A DNA stretch of 64,000 nt, taken from assembly GCA_035943635.1 (NCBI GenBank), contig DASZBX010000028.1, positions 1 through 64,000 on the forward strand. Direction: 5' to 3'. This document shows positions 8,696 to 16,849 of the stretch, in pieces. Each line of letters starts with the position of its first letter. Positions within the stretch are counted from its first letter, which is position 1. Source of the DNA: DASZBX01 sp035943635 (GTDB lineage: Bacteria > Actinomycetota > Actinomycetes > Streptomycetales > Catenulisporaceae). The position numbers and the translations under genes are program-made. A model generated the notes under the pieces. It saw only the letters and a list, made by a program, of their open reading frames with translations. It was not told where the DNA came from and searched no databases.

Positions 8696-9484
8696 TCAAC
8701 CGTGGCCTCCGCCACCGCCGTGGTCTCCACCACCGCCATGATGCCCGCCACCGCCATGGTGCCCGTCGTCATTGAAAAAGTTACTTCCGTGGAGCTGGAC
8801 GGACGCGTGGTGCGCGGCGCTCACTGACGACTGAATCGAGGGCCATCCCGGGGGATTCGCCGTGGAGATGGGGACGTCCCCTGGGCACCTCGGTGGATTC
8901 GACGCGCCGCTGACCATCGTGACGGAAGGTTCCTGCCTGGCCACCGCTTCGAGCCGAGCGCGCTTGGCCAGGTTCTCGTGCTTCGGGTACAGCCGGGCGA
9001 CGAGTCCGACGGCATATACCAGTCCTGCGAAAGCCGCCTGCTGCGAGGTGACCGGCCCGGTAGAGGAGGCGATGGCGTCGAGCCTGTCCTTTGCGTCGGT
9101 CAGCTTCGCCGCCTTGACGACGGTCCACCGCCGGCTTCGGGAAAAACCCCACACCGTGCGATACTCGGCCCGGATCGTGCCCTCCGCGGTCAGCCGGCTC
9201 AGGTAGCGGTTGAGGAGCACGACCGGCTGCCTGGCCACCCAAACCTTCACGTTGAGCGAAGACGACGTGTCATCGAGCACCATCAGGGCCAGGTCGGTGA
9301 GCTCATCCCCGGTCGAGCTGGTATCCAGCACGGTGACGTAGTCGTGCTCGATGGAGATGCGCCCCATCTCCGCGAGCCGGGCAAGTTCCGAGCCCGCGAG
9401 GGCGAAGCGCAGTTTCTCGTACGCGGCGATGGTGCCGTTCCGCTTGATGGCCAGCAGAACGATGTCCTCTCCGAAATTCTGCAT
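8696..9484 (-). CDS. GPP34 (GOLPH3-like) family phosphoprotein with His/Gly tail
   Basis: The first 200 or so residues match the bacterial GPP34 family: EDIVLLAIKRNGTI, FALAGSELARLAEMGRI, LNRYLSRLTAEGTIRAEYRT and QAAFAGLVYAVGLVARLYP. Eukaryotic relatives bind phosphatidylinositol-4-phosphate at the Golgi. The role in actinobacteria is not established. The protein is longer than usual at 262 aa because it ends in a low-complexity tail in which HH or DH alternates with runs of Gly (about residues 242-262), a likely metal-binding or flexible segment. No strong ribosome site is visible before the ATG at 9484. Confidence 0.82.
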   Translation of the reverse strand: MQNFGEDIVLLAIKRNGTIAAYEKLRFALAGSELARLAEMGRISIEHDYVTVLDTSSTGDELTDLALMVLDDTSSSLNVKVWVARQPVVLLNRYLSRLTAEGTIRAEYRTVWGFSRSRRWTVVKAAKLTDAKDRLDAIASSTGPVTSQQAAFAGLVYAVGLVARLYPKHENLAKRARLEAVARQEPSVTMVSGASNPPRCPGDVPISTANPPGWPSIQSSVSAAHHASVQLHGSNFFNDDGHHGGGGHHGGGGDHGGGGGHG

Positions 9485-9517
9485 GGTGCTGATATACCCG
9501 GCCGCGGCCGGGTCGAC

Positions 9518-9847
9518 TCAGCGCCCGGACCGCACCTCGCCGGGAACCCGAAGCGAGGCCTGCGTCCGAGCCGCGATCTCCTCCTCGCTCACCCCGGGCG
9601 CGAGAGCGCTCTCTGTGAGGGGGCGGGGGCCGGGATCGGCGACCGTGCGCCGTTCCACCGGCTTGTCGGCGTCCGCCTCGGCCCGCCTGGTCTCCGCGCC
9701 TTCTTCCAGAACCGGCGCGAACGGGCTGGTCTGCCCGATCCGGCCGCCGGTGGCCAGGTGCCGCGGCTTCGCGGGCGGCGGGGTCACGCGCTGCGGCCGG
9801 GCCCCGGACCAGACGCGGTCCACGCCGCCGAGAGCTCTCATACTCAT
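9518..9847 (-). CDS. Hypothetical protein, 109 aa, Pro/Arg/Ala-rich
   Basis: I do not recognise this family. The ATG at 9847 has a well-placed GGAGG ribosome site (TCTGGAGGAACACCC before ATG), which is the best argument that it is real. The protein is polar and probably disordered: a basic Pro-rich N-terminal half (PQRVTPPPAKPRH) and an acidic/Arg-mixed middle (EEGAETRRAEADADKP). It has no membrane segment or Cys. It stands 33 bp upstream of the GPP34 gene on the same strand and is likely co-transcribed with it. A 12-bp palindrome at 9602-9613 falls inside it. Confidence 0.55.
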   Translation of the reverse strand: MSMRALGGVDRVWSGARPQRVTPPPAKPRHLATGGRIGQTSPFAPVLEEGAETRRAEADADKPVERRTVADPGPRPLTESALAPGVSEEEIAARTQASLRVPGEVRSGR

Positions 9848-9949
9848 GGGTGTTCCTCCAGAGGTTTCCGGGTTGCGGGCACAGTCGGGCCGACCGGCGG
9901 TCAGATCGCCGGCGCGGCGGGTGGGCGGGGAATCAGTTGACCGGCAAAA

Positions 9950-12283
9950 TCAGGTGGTCAGGTCCAGGGCGGCGCGCACGATGCCGTCGGTGTCGATGCC
10001 GTGGTACCGGTAGACGTCCTCCAGCGAGCCGGACTGGCCGAAGTTGGTCACACCCAGCGTCCGCAGCGGCACCCGGTGCACGCCGGACAGGAACGCCAGG
10101 GTGTGCGGGTGCCCGTCCAGCACGGTGACCAGCGGCGCGGCCCGCTCGGCCGGGAAGACCTGGTCCAGGATCCAGGTGTCCGCATGGCCGTGCCCCTGCC
10201 GGGCCTCGAAGGCCCGGAACAGCAGGCCGGGACTGGTGATGCACAGCACGTCGGCCATGATGCCCTGCTGCTCCAGCCGCTCGGCCGCCGCCAGCGCCTC
10301 GGTGGCCATGGCGCCCATCGCGGCGATCGTCACCTCGGGCTGCTCGGTCCGGCGCAGCGCGTACGCACCGGCCACCACCTGGCGCCGGCGCCGCTCCCGG
10401 GCGGCCGGATCGCCGGGCACCTGGGCCAGGGTCTGGTCGACCAACCGGGTGGACAACCGCAGGTACGCCGACCCGCCGTCGACCCGGCCCAACCGGCCCA
10501 GCGCGGCCAGCAGGATCCACTCGGTGTCCAGCGCGAAGGCCGGCTCCCAGGTCGTGCAGCCGGGCTGCTCGATCCCGAGCGACGGCGTGGTGATCGACTG
10601 GTGCGCCCCGCCCTCCGGGGCCAGCGTCACCCCGGACGGCGTGCCGATCAGGATGGACTGGCCGCCGGCGTACATCCCGAAGGACCACGGCTCCAGCGCC
10701 CGCTGCACGAACGGGTCGTAGAGCACCCCGACCGGCAGCAGCGGCTCGCCCCAGCGGCTCCAGGTCGCGCCGAGCTCGCCGAGCAGCCCGACCAGGTTCG
10801 TCTCCGCGATGCCGAGCTCGATGTGCTGGCCGGACGGCTTCTCCCGCCAGTGCAGCACGGTGTCGGCGTCGTCGTGGAACCAGTTGACCCGCTCCTGCGG
10901 CGCCCAGACCCCGACCTTGTTGACCCAGCCGCCCAGGTTGGTGCTGGAACTGACGTCCGGGCTGACGGTGACCACCCGCCGGGCGGTGTCCGGCGCGGCC
11001 CGGGTCAAGTCGACCAGGGTCCGGCCGACCGCGGCCTGGGTGGTCGCGCTGCCGGCCGGGGTCCGGCCGAAGTCGGCCGGCACCGCCGGGGGATCGACGG
11101 CCGCAGCCGGCTCCCGGCGTAGCCGCGCACCGGCCTCGGCGCACAGCCGGCCCGCGGCCGAGTCGGCCGGGAAGGCCGCCCACGGCTGGGCCGGGTCCGC
11201 GCCCACCCGGGCGGCCAGCTCGTTCATCTGCGCGTCGGTCAGCAGCGCGGAGTGGTTCTGCGGATGGCCCTGGGTGGACAGCCCGTAACCCTTGACCGTG
11301 TACGCGAAGATCACCGTCGGCCGGGTGTCGTCGATCTCGGCGAACGCCTGGTCCAGCGCGGGCAGGTCGTGGCCGCCGAGATTGCGCAGGGCGCCGGTCA
11401 CCGCCGCGTCGTCCAACTGGTCCAGCAGGGCCGCGATAGGCGCCGCCCCCGAGCCGACCCCGGGCAGGCGCTCGCGCAGGTCCGCGGCCGAGCAGCGCAG
11501 CAGCCGCTGGTACTCCGGGTTGGTCATCGTGTCCAGCCGGTCCCGCAGCTCGGCGCCGCCGGGCCGCCCGAACAGCTCCTGGAGCAGCGAGCCGTACTTG
11601 ACCGTGAGCACCTGCCAGCCGGCCGAGGCGAACATGCCCCGCAGCCGGTCCGCGGCGATGTCCGGCACCACCCGGTCCAGCGACTGCCGGTTCAGGTCCA
11701 CGATCCAGACCAGCTCGCCGAGCTCGGCCACCTGCGGGTCGAGCACGGCCTCCCAGATCGCGCCCTCGTCCAGTTCGGCGTCGCCGACCAGGGCGTACTG
11801 CCGGCCGGCCGGTGCGCCGGGGTTCGGCGAGACGTACCGGCGGGCGATGGCCCCCCAGATCGTCGCGGTGGCGCCGATCCCGACCGACCCGGTGGAGTAG
11901 TCGACCGGGTCCGGGTCCTTGGACCGGCTCGGGTAGCTCTGCAGCCCGCCGAACGCGCGCAGCGTCTCCAGATAGGCCGCGTCGAGGCTGCCCTGCAGGT
12001 AGTTGACGGCGTGCAGCACCGGCGAGGCGTGCGGCTTGACCGACACCCGGTCGGCCGGGGTCAGGTGCCGGAACCACAATGCGGTCATGATCGACACCAT
12101 CGAGGCGGACGAGGCCTGGTGCCCGCCCACCTTGAGCCCGGACGGGTTCGGGCGCACCCGGTTCGCGTGGTGCACGATGGCGCTGGCCAGCCACAGCACG
12201 CGGTCCTCGATCTCGCGCAGGGCCTCGTACGGGCCTTGGCCGGGGGCGGTCGGCGCGGCGGCCTGGAACGGGGCAAGGGTCAT
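9950..12283 (-). CDS. AceE-like pyruvate dehydrogenase E1 / transketolase-family ThDP enzyme
   Basis: This 777-aa protein has the layout of homodimeric 2-oxoacid dehydrogenase E1 enzymes. It has an N-terminal thiamine-diphosphate domain with GDAELDEGAIWEA and LNRQSLD (the GDxExDE...LQR pattern of AceE), then a central pyrimidine-binding domain (HIELGIAETNLVGLLGELGA, EGGAHQSITTPSLG) and a transketolase C-terminal domain. It would decarboxylate pyruvate or a similar 2-oxoacid in the cytoplasm. It is shorter than housekeeping AceE (about 890-910 aa), and no E2 or E3 gene is near. The ATG at 12283 has AAGGAGAAG upstream. It is divergent from an Lrp/AsnC regulator that may control it. Confidence 0.85.
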   Translation of the reverse strand: MTLAPFQAAAPTAPGQGPYEALREIEDRVLWLASAIVHHANRVRPNPSGLKVGGHQASSASMVSIMTALWFRHLTPADRVSVKPHASPVLHAVNYLQGSLDAAYLETLRAFGGLQSYPSRSKDPDPVDYSTGSVGIGATATIWGAIARRYVSPNPGAPAGRQYALVGDAELDEGAIWEAVLDPQVAELGELVWIVDLNRQSLDRVVPDIAADRLRGMFASAGWQVLTVKYGSLLQELFGRPGGAELRDRLDTMTNPEYQRLLRCSAADLRERLPGVGSGAAPIAALLDQLDDAAVTGALRNLGGHDLPALDQAFAEIDDTRPTVIFAYTVKGYGLSTQGHPQNHSALLTDAQMNELAARVGADPAQPWAAFPADSAAGRLCAEAGARLRREPAAAVDPPAVPADFGRTPAGSATTQAAVGRTLVDLTRAAPDTARRVVTVSPDVSSSTNLGGWVNKVGVWAPQERVNWFHDDADTVLHWREKPSGQHIELGIAETNLVGLLGELGATWSRWGEPLLPVGVLYDPFVQRALEPWSFGMYAGGQSILIGTPSGVTLAPEGGAHQSITTPSLGIEQPGCTTWEPAFALDTEWILLAALGRLGRVDGGSAYLRLSTRLVDQTLAQVPGDPAARERRRRQVVAGAYALRRTEQPEVTIAAMGAMATEALAAAERLEQQGIMADVLCITSPGLLFRAFEARQGHGHADTWILDQVFPAERAAPLVTVLDGHPHTLAFLSGVHRVPLRTLGVTNFGQSGSLEDVYRYHGIDTDGIVRAALDLTT

Positions 12284-12510
12284 GGCGAAACCACTTCTCC
12301 TTCGGACCGGCGCCGGCCGGAGCAGCCGGACGGTCGGCAAAACGACAGGGGGGAACACACCGGAGGCGGTGCGCGGGAAAGACGTGCCGGAATGGCCGCG
12401 CCGGGTGACGGTGCGGGCCGAGGACCGCCGGCCGCGGCGAGTGGCGCGGAACCGGTGGGCAGCTGTTGCATGACAGCACACCACCTGGCCAGAATGTGCG
12501 CAATAGCCGC

Positions 12511-12521
12511 TGTGATAACAG
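12511..12521. promoter_or_regulatory. TGTGATAACAG motif in the E1/AsnC divergent promoter
   Basis: TGTGATAACAG lies in the 286-bp divergent region between the AceE-like gene and the Lrp/AsnC gene. The same 11 bases occur inverted at 13177-13187 before the VOC gene, and close variants lie before the GntR gene (14926-14933 and 14963-14972). AT-rich words of this kind are rare in this G+C-rich DNA, so a shared regulator is plausible. Confidence 0.4.
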
Positions 12522-12569
12522 TGCAGGACGCCCAGAATCCGCTGCCCGACGCTTGAGAAGGTACGCAAC

Positions 12570-13067
12570 ATGCCCAGCTCCGCGAAGATTGACTCCACCG
12601 ATGCCCGGCTGCTGCTGGCCCTGAGCGCGCACCCCCGGGCCACCGCGGTCGCCCTGGCCGAACTGGCCGGGATCAGCCGCAACACCGTGCAGGCCAGGCT
12701 GACCGCGCTGGACAGCGGGCACACGGTCGGCCCGTTCGAGCGCCGGATCAGCCCGGACGCGCTCGGCTACCCGCTGACCGCGTTCGTCAACGCCCGGGTG
12801 GTCCAGCGCCGGCTGGACGAGGTGGCCTCGGCGCTGGCCGCGATCCCCGAGGTCCTGCAGGTACACGGCCTGAGCGGCGAGAGCGACCTGCTGATCCACG
12901 TGGTGGCCACCGACGCGGAGGATCTGTACCGCACGGCCGGGCGGATCCTGGGCATCCCGGGCGTGGAGCGCTCCACCACGGCCCTGGTGATGCGCCAGCT
13001 GGTCGAATACCGGATCAGCCCCCTGCTGGAACGGGCCGCCGCGGAGAAGTCCAGGTCGCAGCGCTGA
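12570..13067 (+). CDS. Lrp/AsnC-family transcriptional regulator
   Basis: The 165-aa protein begins with an AsnC-type helix-turn-helix (ALAELAGISRNTVQARLTAL, residues about 30-50). It continues with the RAM/AsnC ligand-binding domain (VHGLSGESDLLIHVVATDAEDLYR, split by the usual strand pattern). Such proteins respond to amino or 2-oxo acids. It is divergent from the AceE-like E1 gene, which is its most likely target. The ATG at 12570 is preceded by GAGAAGG. The protein ends in a basic tail (EKSRSQR). Confidence 0.9.
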   Translation: MPSSAKIDSTDARLLLALSAHPRATAVALAELAGISRNTVQARLTALDSGHTVGPFERRISPDALGYPLTAFVNARVVQRRLDEVASALAAIPEVLQVHGLSGESDLLIHVVATDAEDLYRTAGRILGIPGVERSTTALVMRQLVEYRISPLLERAAAEKSRSQR

Positions 13068-13155
13068 GAACCGGCGCCCGGGGCGGATCCGGGGGTAGGC
13101 TGGGCTTCGCGGCGTAGACATGGTGACGTCATCCCATGGCAATGCGACGCGAAAA

Positions 13156-13175
13156 AAGGCCTTGCCGGGGGCCTT
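13156..13175. terminator. Possible hairpin terminator after the AsnC gene
   Basis: AAGGCC and GGCCTT form a 6-bp stem with an 8-base loop. A run of six A precedes it, which becomes a T-run only for a transcript on the minus strand. It stands about 90 bp after the AsnC-family stop and just before the motif at 13177. The function is uncertain. Confidence 0.3.
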
Positions 13176-13176
13176 G

Positions 13177-13187
13177 CTGTTATCACA
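13177..13187. promoter_or_regulatory. Inverted copy of the TGTGATAACAG motif upstream of the VOC gene
   Basis: CTGTTATCACA is the exact reverse complement of the 12511-12521 site. It lies about 110 bp before the VOC dioxygenase-like gene. It is a candidate operator for the GntR/FCD regulator at 14213 or the AsnC-family regulator at 12570; the sequence does not decide which. Confidence 0.4.
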
Positions 13188-13295
13188 TATCATCGCTAGC
13201 GTGATGCCTGTCACGACCCCCCGGAGGCGTCCGACAACGGCGTCGCCACCGTCGCCCGCAACGGGTACGACGGAAACGTCCAGGGAAGATCTGCC

Positions 13296-13871
13296 ATGCC
13301 CCAGAGCCCCAAGTTCGCCCACGTCGTCTTCCAGACCGGGCAGCCGCAACAGATGCGCGACTGGTACTGCACCGTCCTCGACGGGCACGTGGTCTACCAG
13401 GATGAAGCGCTGTCCTTCATCACCTTCGACGAGGAGCACCACCGGGTCGCCCTGATCCACCCGCCGGTGCCGCTCGAGCGCCGCAAGCCGGACACCGCCG
13501 CGATGCACCACGTCGCGTACACGTTCGAGTCCATCGACGACCTGCTGGCCAGGTACGCCCAGCTGCGCGATCAGGGTGTCACCCCGGCCGTGTGCATCGC
13601 GCACGGGGTCACCACCTCGATGTACTACCGCGACCCGGACGGCAACATGGTCGAACTGCAGATCGACCGGTTCGCCAAACCCGAGGACGCCACCGCCTAC
13701 ATGCTCGGCCCCGAGTACGCCGCCGACTCCGTCGGACCCGGCTTCGACCCGGAACTGCTGCTCGCCGCCCGGCGCGACGGCGCGTCCGTGGAGGAGCTGT
13801 CCGACCGCGCCTGGGCGCTGCAGACCGTCATGCCCGACCCGATGCCCATTCTCATGGGCGGAGGCAACTGA
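13296..13871 (+). CDS. VOC-superfamily extradiol dioxygenase-like protein
   Basis: This 191-aa protein has the paired beta-alpha-beta-beta-beta units of the vicinal oxygen chelate fold: FAHVVFQTGQPQQMRDWYCT at the start, MHHVAYTFESIDDLL in the middle and YYRDPDGNMVELQIDRF at the end. H residues near the two unit starts and the E of VELQ are placed like the 2-His-1-carboxylate Fe(II) ligands of catechol 2,3-dioxygenases. It likely opens an aromatic ring or acts on a related substrate. A flavin-monooxygenase remnant follows it directly, so the pair once looked like an aromatic hydroxylation and ring-cleavage unit. The ATG has GGGAAG upstream. Confidence 0.82.
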   Translation: MPQSPKFAHVVFQTGQPQQMRDWYCTVLDGHVVYQDEALSFITFDEEHHRVALIHPPVPLERRKPDTAAMHHVAYTFESIDDLLARYAQLRDQGVTPAVCIAHGVTTSMYYRDPDGNMVELQIDRFAKPEDATAYMLGPEYAADSVGPGFDPELLLAARRDGASVEELSDRAWALQTVMPDPMPILMGGGN

Positions 13872-13883
13872 GAGAAGCGTCGC

Positions 13884-14148
13884 ATGTCTGGCCACCCGCA
13901 GCCCGCGGTACTGGCCCGGGCCCGGATCCGCGCGGACATCGGCTGGGATCGAGAACATCGTCAGGGCGATCGACATCCTGCTCTACGCGCCCGGCTCGGG
14001 CGCGATCGCCGAGGTCAACCCGTTGCAGCGGATCTGGCGCGACTCCGAGGTGGCGTCCCGGCACGCGGGCATCCTGCCGATGGCGTGCCACGAGATCTAC
14101 GGCAAGGCGCTGGTCGGGTCGGAGGAGCGCAGCACGCCGATGATTTGG
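13884..14148 (+). pseudogene. Flavin-dependent monooxygenase (acyl-CoA dehydrogenase fold) with internal deletion
   Basis: The start MSGHPQPAVLARARIRADIG at 13884 looks like an intact N-terminus. Near 13945 the homology jumps, in another frame, to the family's extreme C-terminus: ENIVRAIDILLYAPGSGAIA, then NPLQRIWRDSEVASRHAGIL and EIYGKALVGSEERSTPMI. These are hallmarks of two-component flavin monooxygenases of the HsaA/HpaB/NcnH kind. About 300 residues, including the FMN and substrate sites, are missing. The normal stop is also lost. It follows the VOC gene by 12 bp and was probably in one operon with it. Confidence 0.75.
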
Positions 14149-14158
14149 GCGGGGTTGT

Positions 14159-14185
14159 GCCCGTCCCTGAGGTTGGGGGACGGGC
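14159..14185. terminator. Hairpin terminator between converging genes
   Basis: GCCCGTCCC and GGGACGGGC make a perfect 9-bp stem with a 9-base loop. It lies between the monooxygenase remnant (+) and the GntR gene (-), 28 bp past the latter's stop codon. This position and symmetry fit a bidirectional terminator. Confidence 0.65.
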
Positions 14186-14212
14186 GCGATCGACTCGTGT
14201 GTCGGGTGGGGC

Positions 14213-14899
14213 CTACGGCTCCACGTGCGGGACGTCGGCGAGCGCGCGCAGCGCCGTCTCCTCGTTCCGGCTCAGGTGGGCCAGCACGGCCTTGGACACC
14301 ACCTCGGGCTCGCGCGACCGGAAGGTGTCGACGAGCTCCTGGTGCGCGAGCTGGTGGCGCGAATTGCCCTCCGGGTCCGGCCCGGCCTTGCTGAAGCCGA
14401 TCCGGATGTAGCGCTCGGCGGCCCGCCACAGCGAGTTCAGCACCCGCATGTCCCAGGTGGTGCAGGCCGGCGCGAGCAGGGCGGTGTGGAAATCGTGGTG
14501 TGATTCGTAGACGGTCTGGATGGTGTGGTGCTCCTCGCCGAAGTCCTCGGCCTGGCGCTGCAACTGGTCCAGCTCGGCGTCCGAGATCATCAGGCAGGAG
14601 CGCCCCGCGATCTCCGACTCGATCGTCCGCCGGAGCCGGTAGATGGCTTGGAGGTCGTCGAGGTGCAGCGGGGCCACGCACGCGCTGTGCCCGGGCCGAG
14701 TGATCACCAGGCCCTCGCCGACGAGGTTGCGCAGGGCCTCGCGCACCGGGATGAAGCTGACGTCGAGCGCGGAGGCGATCTTCCGCAGCGAGAACGTCTC
14801 ACCCGGCGCGAGGTCGCCCGAGACGATCGAGCGGCGCAACTCGTTGGTGACCAGATCCGTGACCGACTGCGACTGGATCGGTCGAACGGGAGGGCTCAT
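14213..14899 (-). CDS. GntR-family regulator with FCD domain
   Basis: The 228-aa protein has a winged helix-turn-helix (VTNELRRSIVSGDLAPGETF, VSFIPVREALRNLVGEGLV) and an all-helical FCD ligand domain (LQAIYRLRRTIESEIAGRSC, HHDFHTALLAPA, then H-containing helices near the end). The His residues that usually hold a metal in FCD domains are present. This subfamily controls carboxylic-acid and aromatic catabolic genes. The ATG at 14899 is preceded by CAGGAG. The in-frame codon at 14923 would leave no ribosome site. Motifs at 14926-14972 suggest autoregulation, and similar motifs stand before the VOC and E1 genes. Confidence 0.9.
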   Translation of the reverse strand: MSPPVRPIQSQSVTDLVTNELRRSIVSGDLAPGETFSLRKIASALDVSFIPVREALRNLVGEGLVITRPGHSACVAPLHLDDLQAIYRLRRTIESEIAGRSCLMISDAELDQLQRQAEDFGEEHHTIQTVYESHHDFHTALLAPACTTWDMRVLNSLWRAAERYIRIGFSKAGPDPEGNSRHQLAHQELVDTFRSREPEVVSKAVLAHLSRNEETALRALADVPHVEP

Positions 14900-14925
14900 C
14901 GGAACTCCTGCTCTGGGAGGCACTG

Positions 14926-14972
14926 TGTTATCAAGTGTAGCGCCGGGGTGGGACGTGATCTATGATATAACA
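14926..14972. promoter_or_regulatory. Candidate GntR autoregulatory sites
   Basis: Two related AT-rich words lie just upstream of the GntR start: TGTTATCA at 14926-14933 and TGATATAACA at 14963-14972, about 37 bp apart. They are opposite-orientation variants of the TGATAACA core seen at 12511 and 13177. The position right before the regulator gene is typical of negative autoregulation. The region 14973-15098 shows nothing else. Confidence 0.45.
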
Positions 14973-15098
14973 GCAGGCCGGTCCGGTGCCTTGATCCCGG
15001 CGTGCGTGCCAGGGGTGACAATGCGGCCGACAGCGCGGCCGACATGCGGATATGACCATGTTGCGGGACCCGGTGGCGTTCGTCGTGACGCGGGTGTG

Positions 15099-15587
15099 TC
15101 AGCGGACTACGTCAGTCGTCCAGTTCGCGGGATTGGTGCCCAGGCTGACGATGTCGTTCAGCGGGCCCTTGGCTCCGATCTTGGCGAGTGACGCCGGAAC
15201 GTTGTAGACGCATATGTCTGGCCCGTTCTCCACCTTGCACACGGTGTCCTTGGGCCGGTCCGCATCGTCCGGGGAGTTCACCGTGGTCACGAGGACGTCG
15301 AACTCATCCTCATCGCTCACCCCGATGCCCATGCTCAACCCCGGCGAGTAGACGATGGGCAGCGCGGGCGAGTCGGTGGGCAGGGAGAAGTCGATCGCGC
15401 CCAACCCGGCGGGCAGGCCGCGGAAGTAGACCGGCAGCCGGATCGGTTCGTCGGAGACGGTCAGTGTCCGGGCGACGTGCAGCATCGTGGCGGCCGCGTC
15501 CGGGAAGTCGGCCGGGACCGAAGCGGTCAACTCGACGTAGTCGCCGGTCGCGGTCTTCCAGTCGAGCTTGCCCAAGTGCCACGTCAA
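15099..15587 (-). CDS. Hypothetical protein, possibly N-terminally truncated
   Basis: The 162 residues resemble the C-terminal domain of membrane-anchored hypothetical proteins of actinobacteria: GDYVELTASVPADFPDAAAT, VARTLTVSDEPIRLPVYFRG, then a hydrophilic end with two Cys (about C132 and C141) that could form a disulfide. The N-terminal membrane part expected for those proteins is absent. The only usable start is a TTG at 15587 pressed directly against a purine-rich GGGGGGAGGG. It stands about 100 bp after the kinase gene on the same strand. Whether it is a real short gene or a remnant is open. Confidence 0.45.
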   Translation of the reverse strand: MTWHLGKLDWKTATGDYVELTASVPADFPDAAATMLHVARTLTVSDEPIRLPVYFRGLPAGLGAIDFSLPTDSPALPIVYSPGLSMGIGVSDEDEFDVLVTTVNSPDDADRPKDTVCKVENGPDICVYNVPASLAKIGAKGPLNDIVSLGTNPANWTTDVVR

Positions 15588-15685
15588 CCCTCCCCCCTTG
15601 TGGGTGCTGTGCTTACCGAAGGCCTAACGCGGCCGAGCACCCGGAAGGTTGTATCAGGACGGCCGCCTTCGCCGCCCGTCGCGCG

Positions 15686-16720
15686 TCACAACATGTAGTA
15701 GAGGGAGAGCAGGGCGATCATCAGCAGGCCAGCGGCCGAGAGCACGGCCGGGCGAGGGGAACGGGCCGAGTGGGCCGGGGCTGTGGGCAGCGGGCTCGGT
15801 CGCCAGAGCGCGGCCGGGTCCGGCTGGCGGACCGGCGCCGAGGCCGAGGCCGGAGACGTAGCCGACGGCGCGGGCGCGGGTGCCGCGGGCCGGGCCGAGA
15901 GTGGCTTGAGGACGGATGCCTTCTGCAACGCGGTCGCGACCGTACCGGACAGCGGCCGGGCGGCCGGGTCCTTGGCCAGCATGTCCAGGCAGATCCGGGC
16001 CAGCGGCGCCGGAACGGAGGCGGGCAGCGGCGGCGGCTTGGCGGTGGCGTGCGCGAACAGCATCGCGATCGACTCGTCCGCCTCGAACGGCATGCGCCCG
16101 GCGAGCAGCCGGTACAGGACCACGCCCAAGGAGTACACGTCGGCCGCCGCGGTGGCCTGCGCCCCGGCCGCGCGCTCGGGCGCCAGGTACGCGACGGTGC
16201 CGATCAGGCCGACGGTCGCGGTGGTGTTCGAGGGTTCCGTGGTGGCCGCGATGCCGAAGTCGATCAGCTTCACGTTGCCGCCGGAGCCGGTGAGCATGAT
16301 GTTCGACGGCTTGACGTCCCGGTGCACGATCCCGGCCTGGTGCGCGGTGTCCAGCGCGCTCGCGCACTGGGCGATGATCCGGGCCGCCTCGGCCGGCGGC
16401 GGCGGTTCCCGGGTCAGCCGGTCGGCCAGGCTCTCGCCGTCGACGAACTCCATCACGATGAACGTGCAGTCGCCCTTTTCGCAGAAGTCGTACACCTGGG
16501 CCAGCCTCGGGTGGGACAGGCTGGCCAGGGTCCTGGCCTCCCGGCGCAGCCGGCGCTCCGCGTGCAGGTCCTCGCTCACCGCCGGGCGCACGGTCTTGAT
16601 CGCGACCGTGCGGTGCAGGAGCAGGTCGTGGGCCAGCCACACGTCGCCCATCCCGCCGTTGCCGAGCCGGTGCGCCAGCCGGTAGCGGTCGGCCAGCACC
16701 GTTTCTGCGGTCACGGGCAT
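15686..16720 (-). CDS. Tail-anchored Ser/Thr protein kinase
   Basis: This 344-aa kinase starts at the ATG at 16720 (MPVTAETVLADRYRLAHRLG). It has the Gly loop GNGGMGDVW, ATP lysine K42 (AIKTV), catalytic HRDVKPSN, DFGIA and the activation segment GTVAYLAPE. After the kinase domain (about 13-275) comes a Pro/Ala/Ser linker and a single hydrophobic C-terminal span (AVLSAAGLLMIALLSLYYML) that ends the protein. It therefore has no extracellular sensor and is held at the membrane by its tail. The substrate is unknown. The next gene on the strand is the short hypothetical at 15099-15587. Confidence 0.9.
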   Translation of the reverse strand: MPVTAETVLADRYRLAHRLGNGGMGDVWLAHDLLLHRTVAIKTVRPAVSEDLHAERRLRREARTLASLSHPRLAQVYDFCEKGDCTFIVMEFVDGESLADRLTREPPPPAEAARIIAQCASALDTAHQAGIVHRDVKPSNIMLTGSGGNVKLIDFGIAATTEPSNTTATVGLIGTVAYLAPERAAGAQATAAADVYSLGVVLYRLLAGRMPFEADESIAMLFAHATAKPPPLPASVPAPLARICLDMLAKDPAARPLSGTVATALQKASVLKPLSARPAAPAPAPSATSPASASAPVRQPDPAALWRPSPLPTAPAHSARSPRPAVLSAAGLLMIALLSLYYML

Positions 16721-16849
16721 CGCCTTCACGCTCCTGTCGTCAGTTGCCGAGGACCTCCGAGTGCCCGGATAGCCGCGGCGTATACCTGCCAGAAGGTGAT
16801 GGAATCGCAAAGCCCGCGTACGCCGCGCGGTTCCCGGCGCGCGGCGCGG

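Noticed and set aside
9602..9613. GAGAGCGCTCTC palindrome inside the 109-aa gene
   Set aside because: Similar to the LacI-type sites at 485 and 676, but inside a coding frame and not near a start; likely chance.
9933..13976. 1347-codon minus-strand frame spanning the E1, AsnC and VOC genes
   Set aside because: It crosses three well-supported genes in the wrong frame or on the wrong strand and has no coherent domain.
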